Positions 1 to 5,493 of a stretch of DNA of 5,493 bases are shown here, in pieces. The stretch is from an uncultured bacterium (GTDB lineage: Bacteria; Eisenbacteria; RBG-16-71-46; CAIMUX01), in contig CAMPIC010000240.1 in NCBI GenBank assembly GCA_946886185.1, positions 1 to 5,493 on the forward strand, given 5' to 3'. The stretch's first letter is position 1. Every line of letters starts with the position of its first letter. The notes beneath the pieces are model-generated. The model worked only from the letters and a program-made list of their open reading frames with translations. It did no database searches and was not told the DNA's origin. The position numbers were made by a program, and so were the translations under genes.

Positions 1-696
1 CACCTGGACTACGCGTGGGGAACGGCGCTGCTGTCGGAGATCGAGGGCGCCGGATCGGGCGCGGATGGCGGGGAGCTGCGCGTCCGCGTGCAAACTCCCG
101 GACGACCGAGCGAAAGCACATCCTCCGCGCCGCTCTATGTGGACCGCACGTTCGCGGTGAGTCGTACGCAAGACCCGGACGGTGCGGGAGTGTCGTTTCA
201 GATTCGCGACGAGAGTGGACGCATCCGCTACGAGCTGGGAGCCCGTGGCACCTCTGCCGGAGGCGTGCTATCCGAACGGTCGGAAAGCGAACGCCTCGAG
301 ATCTTCTGCTCGGAGCTTCCGGATGGCCGGCGTCGCGAGCGGTACCGCTTCGAGAATGGGACGAGCAGCTACGACGCTACCTGGGTGGAAGGAGCCGAGC
401 GCGATATGCGATTCGACGCGCTCGGAAGGGCCGCGGCCGGTCTCGCGGAATCCGATGACGCCAGGCTGCTGGCTTCGCTCCTCTCCGATGCGAGATTCGT
501 GGACTGGCTGTCCGCATCGTCGCCCTCGGCGGGAGGCGCAATCGCCCAATACATTCCGTTGGAGTTCGAGCTCGCGTGCGACCTGATCGACGGATGCCGC
601 CGGGAGATTTGCGAGGACCATCCCGGGCATCCGCTCTGTGTCGCGTGCACGGCAGGGTCGATGATCTGCTCGATCCTCCGGATCTTGTGGCCTTGA
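1..696 (+). CDS. Unrecognised protein with Cys-rich C-terminus, 5' end outside window (partial)
   Basis: The reading frame is open from the first base of the window to a TGA at 694-696, giving 231 visible residues. I do not recognise a family. The first in-frame start codon is a GTG at 88-90, with a GGGGAG about 12 bases upstream, but the translation before it (for example GELRVRVQTP) looks like normal protein, so I infer that the gene begins upstream of the window. The middle part alternates charged and hydrophobic residues (VSFQIRDESGRIRYELG), suggesting beta strands. Residues about 135-180 look helical. The last 39 residues hold six cysteines spaced C-x5-C-x4-C-x8-C-x2-C-x6-C (residues 193-223), more likely disulfides of an exported protein than a metal site, though the signal peptide that would show export is not visible. 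The next gene lies 73 bases downstream on the same strand and may share a transcript. I am sure it is coding and unsure of its function. Confidence 0.75.
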   Translation, partial: HLDYAWGTALLSEIEGAGSGADGGELRVRVQTPGRPSESTSSAPLYVDRTFAVSRTQDPDGAGVSFQIRDESGRIRYELGARGTSAGGVLSERSESERLEIFCSELPDGRRRERYRFENGTSSYDATWVEGAERDMRFDALGRAAAGLAESDDARLLASLLSDARFVDWLSASSPSAGGAIAQYIPLEFELACDLIDGCRREICEDHPGHPLCVACTAGSMICSILRILWP

Positions 697-722
697 TCGC
701 CGTTCCATCTCCTCGTAGCCTC

Positions 723-757
723 GCCCGCGAGTTCGTGGATTCGTCGAAGCGGGCTTT
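723..757 (+). terminator. GC-rich hairpin followed by TTT, possible weak terminator or leader structure
   Basis: GCCCGC at 723-728 pairs perfectly with GCGGGC at 749-754. Inside it TTCG (732-735) pairs with CGAA (745-748), leaving a three-base bulge (GAG, 729-731) on the left arm and a nine-base loop. TTT at 755-757 follows directly, and then CG interrupts the run. The hairpin begins 26 bases after the stop of the first gene and ends 6 bases before the Shine-Dalgarno of the CpeT-like gene. It could be a weak intrinsic terminator for the first gene, or a stem in the leader of the second. The short T-run makes strong termination unlikely. Confidence 0.3.
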
Positions 758-760
758 CGT

Positions 761-767
761 GGAGGTG
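761..767 (+). promoter_or_regulatory. Shine-Dalgarno site of the CpeT-like lipoprotein gene
   Basis: GGAGGTG is a perfect match to the anti-Shine-Dalgarno end of 16S rRNA. Counted from the GGAGG core, it lies four bases before the ATG at 770. The spacing is short but workable, and this site together with the signal peptide that follows fixes the start codon. It is the best ribosome-binding site in the window. Confidence 0.7.
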
Positions 768-769
768 GA

Positions 770-1441
770 ATGCGTTCTTTCCAGTGGCTGGTCATCGCGT
801 TCGCGCTGGCCGGCTGCACTGCGTCCGACGAGCGCCGCCAGGCGAAGGAACCCGGCGGCTCCGCCGAAGTCGATCAACGCGGCGCGGTTCTCGAGTCGGG
901 CCTTGGGCTCCTCGGACAGTGGATGACGGGAACCTTCTCGAGCGCCGCGCAGGCGGCCGCCGACAGTTCGTATGAAGACATCCGATTGGAGGCCGCGCGG
1001 ATCTGGCCTGAGCGCGGTCCGGGACTTTGGTTGTACATCGAGCAGTGGGCGGCGGGACGCGACGAGCTGCCGTACCGGCAGCGGGTGTTCCACATCACGG
1101 CGCTGTCCGACAGCGCGTTTCGCGCCAGCACGTTCACCATTCCCGGATCTCTGCGCTTCGCCCGCCAGGTGGACGATCCGGATCCGCTGCGCGCGCTGTC
1201 TCCGGACTCCCTTCGCGCGAGGGAAGGATGCGATCTCCTGCTCGTGCGGCGAGAACGCTCGTTCATCGGAAGCACGATCGGAACGGACTGTCGCAGTGAG
1301 CTGCAGGGAGCCAGCCATGCGACCTCCGAAGTGCGCATCACTCCCGAACTTCTGTATAGCTGGGATCGTGGATTCGATGATCAGGGGACGCAGCTCTGGG
1401 GACCGATCGCAGGAGGATACGAGTTCCGAAGGGTCGATTGA
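770..1441 (+). CDS. CpeT/CpcT-family lipoprotein (chromophore-lyase-like)
   Basis: This is a complete 223-residue protein. Residues 1-16 form a lipoprotein signal peptide with lipobox L-A-G-C. Cys16 would be lipidated, and the +2 residue is Thr, so there is no Asp inner-membrane retention signal and an outer-membrane location is plausible. About 25 hydrophilic linker residues follow. From residue 45 the sequence follows the CpeT/CpcT (DUF1001) pattern: QWMTGTFSS with QA at 50-62, GLWLYIEQ at 85-92, PYRQRVF at 101-107, a GC at 153-154, a second Cys at 174, YSWDRGFDDQG at 196-206, then LWG and AGGYEF near the end. Cyanobacterial CpeT and CpcT attach bilins to phycobiliprotein beta subunits. Non-phototroph members, often lipoproteins, have no established function, so bilin ligation should not be assumed here. 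The length is near the family's usual ~200 residues plus the signal peptide. No phycobiliprotein or bilin gene is visible. Family assignment is confident and function is not. Confidence 0.9.
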   Translation: MRSFQWLVIAFALAGCTASDERRQAKEPGGSAEVDQRGAVLESGLGLLGQWMTGTFSSAAQAAADSSYEDIRLEAARIWPERGPGLWLYIEQWAAGRDELPYRQRVFHITALSDSAFRASTFTIPGSLRFARQVDDPDPLRALSPDSLRAREGCDLLLVRRERSFIGSTIGTDCRSELQGASHATSEVRITPELLYSWDRGFDDQGTQLWGPIAGGYEFRRVD

Positions 1442-1537
1442 TTCACCTTGAACTCGTGCACCACGATTGCCGATGGAATGGCGCCGAGTCGGTCAACTCT
1501 CCGTTCGTACCGGTTGGGCGTGCTTCGATGGGGCCCT

Positions 1538-4093
1538 TCAGCGTTTGACCGCTTCGATGGCCGCTTCCAAAACCTCGTCTCGCCCGGCCCGGATCGCTTC
1601 GATCGTGGGAGAGACCAGGATGTCGGGAGCGATGCCGATCCCGGATAGGCGAGGATTGGGCATCGTCGGAGACTCGGCTCCCTGATAGACGTCCATGCCC
1701 GTCCAGGTGATGCGGAAACCTCCGGGCAAGCGGGCGCGGTTCGCGTTCCCGAGAGTCCCCGCGCTCGGACCGCCCACCAGCACGGCGCCCAGACCACGCT
1801 GCGCGACCGCGAGGAACGTCTCTGCGCGGCTGATCGATCGCTCGTCCATGAGCATCGCGATGCGCGCGCGCGTCCTCGGCGCGATCGGATCGAGAGCCCA
1901 CCGGGTCGATCGAACTTCCGGTTCGAGCGGCGAATCGCTGCGAATCCATGCCGCGGTGCCCGGTCCGTGACGCAGCGGCACTCTCCATTCCGGCGAAAGA
2001 ACCAGGGAATCGACCCAGTGGCCGAGGAACTGCGGTCCGACATCATCGGGATCGCCGCGCAGATCGAAGATGATCGCATCGGCGTTCGCGGACTGGGAAA
2101 GGAACTGGGCGAGCGCGTCGTCGTGCAAACGCGAGAGATCCACATAATGGATCCCTTCCTCGAGGGAGCGGATTGGTTCGGATTGTGTTGAGGGGAACGC
2201 CGCCTCGACCTCGACCGCGGGCAGCATCGGAAGCGTGGCCTCGTGGCGTTTCCCGCTTCGGTCGACGGTTAGCCGCAGCGTGGAACCGATCGCCCCGGTG
2301 GCGAGACGCTCGCTCGCGCGGTAGCGCCGCCATCGCTCGGTGGGGCTGCTGATGTAGGCGCCCAGCGAGTCCAAGAGACCCTCGGTCGGCCGGCCTCCGA
2401 TCGCGACGACGACATCTCCTTGGCGCACAGACTCCGACGGATCAAACGAGGCAAGCGTGGCAACTTCGGTGATGACCAGTCGATCCTCGACCCAACGCCA
2501 GCGCAGAGGAAGCTGCCCGGGCCGCTCCGGATAGAACGCGTGCGCTTCCGCGTGCCCATCGCCGAGGCAGGAGAGCATCGTTCGCAAAGTGGAAAGAAAG
2601 GCGTCGCGATCGGGGTCGAGAGCCGCCTCGGACAAGGCTTCCCGGAGCCACGTTTCGCTCTCCGGGCAGGAGCCGAGATCGAAGTTCGGATAGAACTCGC
2701 GCAAGATCGACCAGGCATAGAGCACCGCGGCGAGACGGGTCGTGCGGTCATTCGCGCTCACCCGGAATCCGTCGGGCTTGCCCGGGACGTGATTGCGGAG
2801 CGAGGTTCCGGCGGGCACGCTCGCACCGGACGCGCCCGCGCCGGGCATGCTCCCGCTGGGCGCTGTCGAACCCGGTTCGCTCACCGCAGATCCATCCGTC
2901 TGCGCGTTCTTGGCGGGCGGAAGCGAACGGTGCGTCTCGTCGATGTAGACCGCGGTGGGGATGATCGCGCTGACGCCGCTTCCGAGATCGAACTCCACCG
3001 TGGGCATCTTCGGATACGCCGACAGGTCGGCTCCCTCCACTACGCCGCGCCAGCTTCGGTAGACCGATTCTCGCTCGGGAAACCCGACGTCCCGATGGCC
3101 CACGCCGTAATGGTTCCAGTGGATGAGCCCCACCGGCCGGTGCCCTTGGAGGCGTTCCGCGACCTCGCGTTGTTTGCGTTCCCGCGCGCGCTCGTCTCCG
3201 GTCGGAAAGATCGTCACGCTGGGCGCGAGCGGCTCCGCGATTCGGGTCAATGCATCCGCGAGCTCCCGCGCGTCCCCCGCCGACTCCGCTGCGGCGACCA
3301 GCGCAACGCTCACGCGATCCCACGGAGCCGAGGCGCACGAATCGCTGGGATGAAAGAACCGCAGCACATCGAGGAGACGGCCCGCGGCGACCAGATGGTC
3401 CATCCCGCGGTCTGAGATCGGCGCGGCCGGCTCATGCCCGATCGACTCGACGATGTCGAGATGCACGTCATCCAGGAACAACGAGCCTTGCCCGACCAGA
3501 TTGGCTCCGAAGTGAATGCCGACTGCGTCCATCGCGATGGAGCCCACGAGCTCGAACCATGTCCACTCCGGAAGCTCGATCGCCTCTTCCGGAGCCCGAC
3601 TGAAGATCCCTCCCGGCTTCGATGGATCGTCCACCTGCAACCAGAGCTGACCCGCGCCGCCTCCTTCGGTCCGAATCCACCCGCTCAGCCGGAGCGTCTG
3701 ATCGCGCAGCGGGACCGCGTCCAGCTCTTGCACCATGCTTCCCATTCCCGGGAGTTGCGTCCAGGCAACGGGATCGGAGTACAGCTCGGCAGACGATTCT
3801 CCCTGGTGCGGATGCTGCGTGGAGAGCCGGAGCCGATACCCTCCGGCGATCAATGGCTGCGGCACGAGCCATCCGGGGAGCCGCGACGGAACCGGTTCGA
3901 GCGAGTCGCTCGCCTCGAAGTCTCCGTTCTCGATGGAGACGGAGGAAAGAACCGCCCCCGACGCGGAAGCGGTGGAAGTCGTGCGGGACTTGCAGTCGAC
4001 GTTCCCCAGCGCCGCCGACCCGAACGCCGCCAAGAGCGCGAGGCGGAGGACGCGCGACGGCGCGACCCTGGCTTGTCCTCGAACCGGCCCCAC
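1538..4093 (-). CDS. Exported multidomain S41-family peptidase with N-terminal carbohydrate-binding-like domain
   Basis: This is an 851-residue protein. Arg-rich residues 1-17 and a hydrophobic core (LRLALLAAFGSAALG, 16-30) form a Sec-type signal peptide. Cys34 follows Asp, so it is not a lipobox. Residues about 52-215 resemble a CBM4/9-type beta-sandwich, from an ENGDFE start through GW to a SLFLDDVHL end. Residues 232-300 are a helical module with a FHPSD motif, followed by WNHYGVG and YRSWRG (326-349), a layout known in large bacterial S41 proteins. A Gly/Ser/Ala/Pro linker spans about 392-448. A second helical module (452-510) leads into GDGH (catalytic His514 by family comparison). A PDZ-like segment covers about 528-622. 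The catalytic core has FDLRGDPDD (676-684), nucleophile Ser755 in SISRAE, GGPSAGTLGN (774-783) and GIGIAPDI (818-825). The CtpA Lys position is Thr780, so this is the tricorn/IRBP-like type. The likely site of action is the periplasm or outside the cell, on peptides not known. The GTG start overlaps the nadE stop by one base, with only a weak GAGGG 12 bases upstream. Confidence 0.88.
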   Translation of the reverse strand: MGPVRGQARVAPSRVLRLALLAAFGSAALGNVDCKSRTTSTASASGAVLSSVSIENGDFEASDSLEPVPSRLPGWLVPQPLIAGGYRLRLSTQHPHQGESSAELYSDPVAWTQLPGMGSMVQELDAVPLRDQTLRLSGWIRTEGGGAGQLWLQVDDPSKPGGIFSRAPEEAIELPEWTWFELVGSIAMDAVGIHFGANLVGQGSLFLDDVHLDIVESIGHEPAAPISDRGMDHLVAAGRLLDVLRFFHPSDSCASAPWDRVSVALVAAAESAGDARELADALTRIAEPLAPSVTIFPTGDERARERKQREVAERLQGHRPVGLIHWNHYGVGHRDVGFPERESVYRSWRGVVEGADLSAYPKMPTVEFDLGSGVSAIIPTAVYIDETHRSLPPAKNAQTDGSAVSEPGSTAPSGSMPGAGASGASVPAGTSLRNHVPGKPDGFRVSANDRTTRLAAVLYAWSILREFYPNFDLGSCPESETWLREALSEAALDPDRDAFLSTLRTMLSCLGDGHAEAHAFYPERPGQLPLRWRWVEDRLVITEVATLASFDPSESVRQGDVVVAIGGRPTEGLLDSLGAYISSPTERWRRYRASERLATGAIGSTLRLTVDRSGKRHEATLPMLPAVEVEAAFPSTQSEPIRSLEEGIHYVDLSRLHDDALAQFLSQSANADAIIFDLRGDPDDVGPQFLGHWVDSLVLSPEWRVPLRHGPGTAAWIRSDSPLEPEVRSTRWALDPIAPRTRARIAMLMDERSISRAETFLAVAQRGLGAVLVGGPSAGTLGNANRARLPGGFRITWTGMDVYQGAESPTMPNPRLSGIGIAPDILVSPTIEAIRAGRDEVLEAAIEAVKR

Positions 4094-4095
4094 TA
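4091..4095 (-). promoter_or_regulatory. Stop/start overlap (TAGTG) joining nadE and the S41 peptidase gene
   Basis: On the minus strand the nadE stop TAG (4095-4093) shares its G with the GTG start of the peptidase (4093-4091). No intergenic space exists, and the nearest purine-rich site, GAGGG at 4110-4106, is 12 bases from the start. Both facts fit translational coupling, in which ribosomes ending nadE restart on the peptidase. No other usable ATG or GTG lies before the signal-peptide core, which supports this start. Confidence 0.7.
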
Positions 4096-5493
4096 GCTGC
4101 GCTCGCCCTCACGTATGCGGAGCTCGGCCAGCTCGCGCTCGAATCCGCCCGAGAGGATCGGGAAGCGGCACCAGGTCTTCGGATCGAGATTCTTGTCATC
4201 GACGTGGAACGAAGGCGCGTAGCGCTCGCGCTTCCACTGGTTGCGGCACCAGAGCCGGAAAAATCGGTCGACCCACACCACCAGCTGGGCGCGCTCGTAG
4301 CGAGGGAATCGCGCGGAGACGTGGCGGAACACTTCCAGCGGGGTCTTCTTGTCTCCGATGGCCGCATCCTCGATCGCATCGAGCAGATCGTAGGGCATGA
4401 GATCGGCCTCGTCGGTCTGCGCCTGCTCGGGAGGACGCAGCTCCGCCGTCGGACTTTGCCGATTGATCAGTGCGAGCTCGGGGATCGGCTCGAGCCCGTC
4501 CGGTCCGACTCGTTCCAGCCAACGGAGCCATCGGCGCAGGAACGCTTTGTCGATTCCGGCGATCGGACTGAGGCCGCCGCAGGTATCTCCGTCCATCGTG
4601 GCGTAGCCGACCGCCGCCTCGGAACGATTGCTGGTCGCGAGGAGGAGCGCCCCTTCGAGGTTGGCGATCATCCAGACGCCGGGAGCGCGCACGCGCGCCT
4701 GGATGTTCTGGAGCGCGAGGTCGTCCCGCTCCCAGCTCAACTCACGCTCGAGCGCGGCTTCCACGATGTCCCGATACTGTTCGACGAGCGAGTCGACATC
4801 GAGCTCGTGGTAACGAGCGGAGAGCGCGTTCGACACGACCCGGGCCGCGTTTCGTGTCGTCTCGGAGCTGTTCCGCGTGGACTGATACACGCACGTCAAA
4901 ATCTCCCGGAGCCATTGCTCTTCCGACTCGGCGGAGAGGGGCCAGTAGGCGAGGCGCCGAAGGAGCTCCTCGTTTCCCAGCTCCGCGAGAGAGAATCCCA
5001 CCATCTGCCGGACCAGGCAGGCCACGGCGGCGGAATCGGCTCCGCCCGAGAACGAGATCACGAATCCGCACGACCGGCTCTTGCGCATGTAATCGAAGAG
5101 GCCGAGGGAGACGGCGCGCGAGAACTCCTCGTAATCGAGCGGATCGCTTCGCTCCCAGGCGGCTCGCTCCACCCGAATCCTGCCATCGTCATCGTCCAGC
5201 TCCGGTAACGAGCCCAGTCCACTCGGCCGCCGAACCTGCGGGTCCACCTCCGGAAACACGAAGCGGCGCTCGATGCAGAGAGGATCGTCCTCGACGTTGG
5301 GCCGCCGGCTGCCGAGGCGGGCCTGGCTCATTCTCGTCGCATCGATATCGACGTCGGCATGCGTGAGGTAGACCTCGCGGAATCCGAAGCGCGGTCCGGC
5401 GGCAATCATCTCTCCATCCGTTGCGATGAGCACCCCGCCGTCATAGATCATGCGGCCCGCTTCGTTGCCGAGCAGGTTGCTGTACACGTAGGT
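4093..5493 (-). CDS. nadE: Glutamine-dependent NAD+ synthetase, N-terminus outside window (partial)
   Basis: The frame is open to the right edge, so the protein start lies beyond it; 466 C-terminal residues are visible (numbered from the edge). The enzyme makes NAD+ from nicotinic acid adenine dinucleotide, ATP and glutamine in the cytoplasm, the last step of NAD synthesis. Residues 1 to about 60 (YSNLLGNEAGR, YDGG) are the end of the nitrilase-like glutaminase domain; its Glu-Lys-Cys triad is not visible. The synthetase domain contains the ATP-pyrophosphatase loop SGGADS (149-154, bases 5032-5049), preceded by LGLFDYMRKSRS. Further family blocks are YQSTRNSS (203-210), LLLATSNRSE (283-292), GYATMDGDTCGG (296-307), PTAELRP (348-354), DEADLMPYDLLD (361-372) and the tail WKR...HVDDKNLDPKTWCRFP. 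All expected blocks in the visible part are intact. The GTG at 5487 is internal and not a start. The stop overlaps the start of the S41 peptidase gene, indicating one transcript. Confidence 0.95.
   Translation of the reverse strand, partial: TYVYSNLLGNEAGRMIYDGGVLIATDGEMIAAGPRFGFREVYLTHADVDIDATRMSQARLGSRRPNVEDDPLCIERRFVFPEVDPQVRRPSGLGSLPELDDDDGRIRVERAAWERSDPLDYEEFSRAVSLGLFDYMRKSRSCGFVISFSGGADSAAVACLVRQMVGFSLAELGNEELLRRLAYWPLSAESEEQWLREILTCVYQSTRNSSETTRNAARVVSNALSARYHELDVDSLVEQYRDIVEAALERELSWERDDLALQNIQARVRAPGVWMIANLEGALLLATSNRSEAAVGYATMDGDTCGGLSPIAGIDKAFLRRWLRWLERVGPDGLEPIPELALINRQSPTAELRPPEQAQTDEADLMPYDLLDAIEDAAIGDKKTPLEVFRHVSARFPRYERAQLVVWVDRFFRLWCRNQWKRERYAPSFHVDDKNLDPKTWCRFPILSGGFERELAELRIREGERS

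Noticed and set aside
406..435. RFDALGR in the first gene, resembling an RHS/YD-repeat unit.
   Set aside because: It occurs once, with no repeat periodicity elsewhere in the visible protein, so there is no basis for an RHS call.
693..721. TTGATC and TAGCCT spaced 17 bases apart, considered as a promoter for the CpeT-like gene.
   Set aside because: The -10 match is only three of six and the pair overlaps the stop codon of the previous gene, so it is not distinguishable from chance.
377..1318. A 313-codon minus-strand open frame opposite the first gene and the CpeT-like gene.
   Set aside because: It overlaps the CpeT-family coding sequence on the other strand, and its translation is low-complexity and Arg-rich, so it is a shadow.
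1454..1466. TCGTG-CAC-CACGA hairpin in the 96-base convergent gap, considered as a terminator.
   Set aside because: The stem is only five pairs with a three-base loop and no T-run on either side, so it is within chance for this composition. The gap shows no better terminator.
2420..3415. A 331-codon plus-strand open frame opposite the middle of the S41 gene.
   Set aside because: It is antisense to the recognised peptidase, rich in Arg/Gly/His, and has no domain or convincing ribosome-binding site.
3992..3994. Cys34 of the S41 protein as a possible lipoprotein cysteine.
   Set aside because: The residues before it are N-V-D; Asp at -1 does not fit a lipobox, so a normal signal-peptidase I cleavage near residue 30 is more likely.
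3622..5208. A 528-codon open frame on the plus strand, opposite nadE and the peptidase start.
   Set aside because: It lies antisense to well-recognised NadE and S41 sequence. Its translation is Arg/Pro/Ser-rich with no family motif, which is typical of a shadow frame in high-GC DNA.

Overview
The window is high-GC, gene-dense bacterial chromosome with four protein-coding genes and no RNA gene, transposon, CRISPR array or phage gene that I can see. The exported proteins, a lipobox lipoprotein among them, and the strong G/C bias at third codon positions suggest a high-GC, probably Gram-negative environmental bacterium (Myxococcota, Eisenbacteria, Gemmatimonadota or Acidobacteriota-like). That placement is inference and weak; nothing here is a phylogenetic marker I can place firmly.

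Left part, plus strand. Positions 1-696 hold the 3' portion of an unrecognised gene whose product ends in a cysteine-rich tail. After a 73-base gap with a GC hairpin and a strong Shine-Dalgarno, positions 770-1441 encode a lipoprotein of the CpeT/CpcT family. That family was first known as phycobiliprotein chromophore lyases in cyanobacteria, but it also occurs widely in non-photosynthetic bacteria.

Right part, minus strand. Reading leftwards from the right edge, positions 5493-4093 encode most of a glutamine-dependent NAD+ synthetase (NadE): the end of its nitrilase/glutaminase domain and the whole ATP-pyrophosphatase domain. Its TAG stop overlaps by one base the GTG start of an 851-residue exported S41-family peptidase (4093-1538), so the two are very likely co-transcribed and perhaps translationally coupled. 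The peptidase carries a carbohydrate-binding-like N-terminal domain, an accessory helical module, a low-complexity linker, a PDZ-like domain and a catalytic domain of the tricorn/IRBP-like rather than CtpA-like kind.

The two pairs of genes converge on a 96-base gap (1442-1537). I see no functional link between NAD synthesis, the peptidase and the CpeT-like lipoprotein, and no clear sign of an undescribed multi-gene system. The points most worth a second look are the CpeT-like lipoprotein in an apparently non-phycobilisome setting, the altered active-site positions and domain layout of the S41 protein, the nadE-peptidase overlap, and the Cys-rich tail of the unrecognised first gene.
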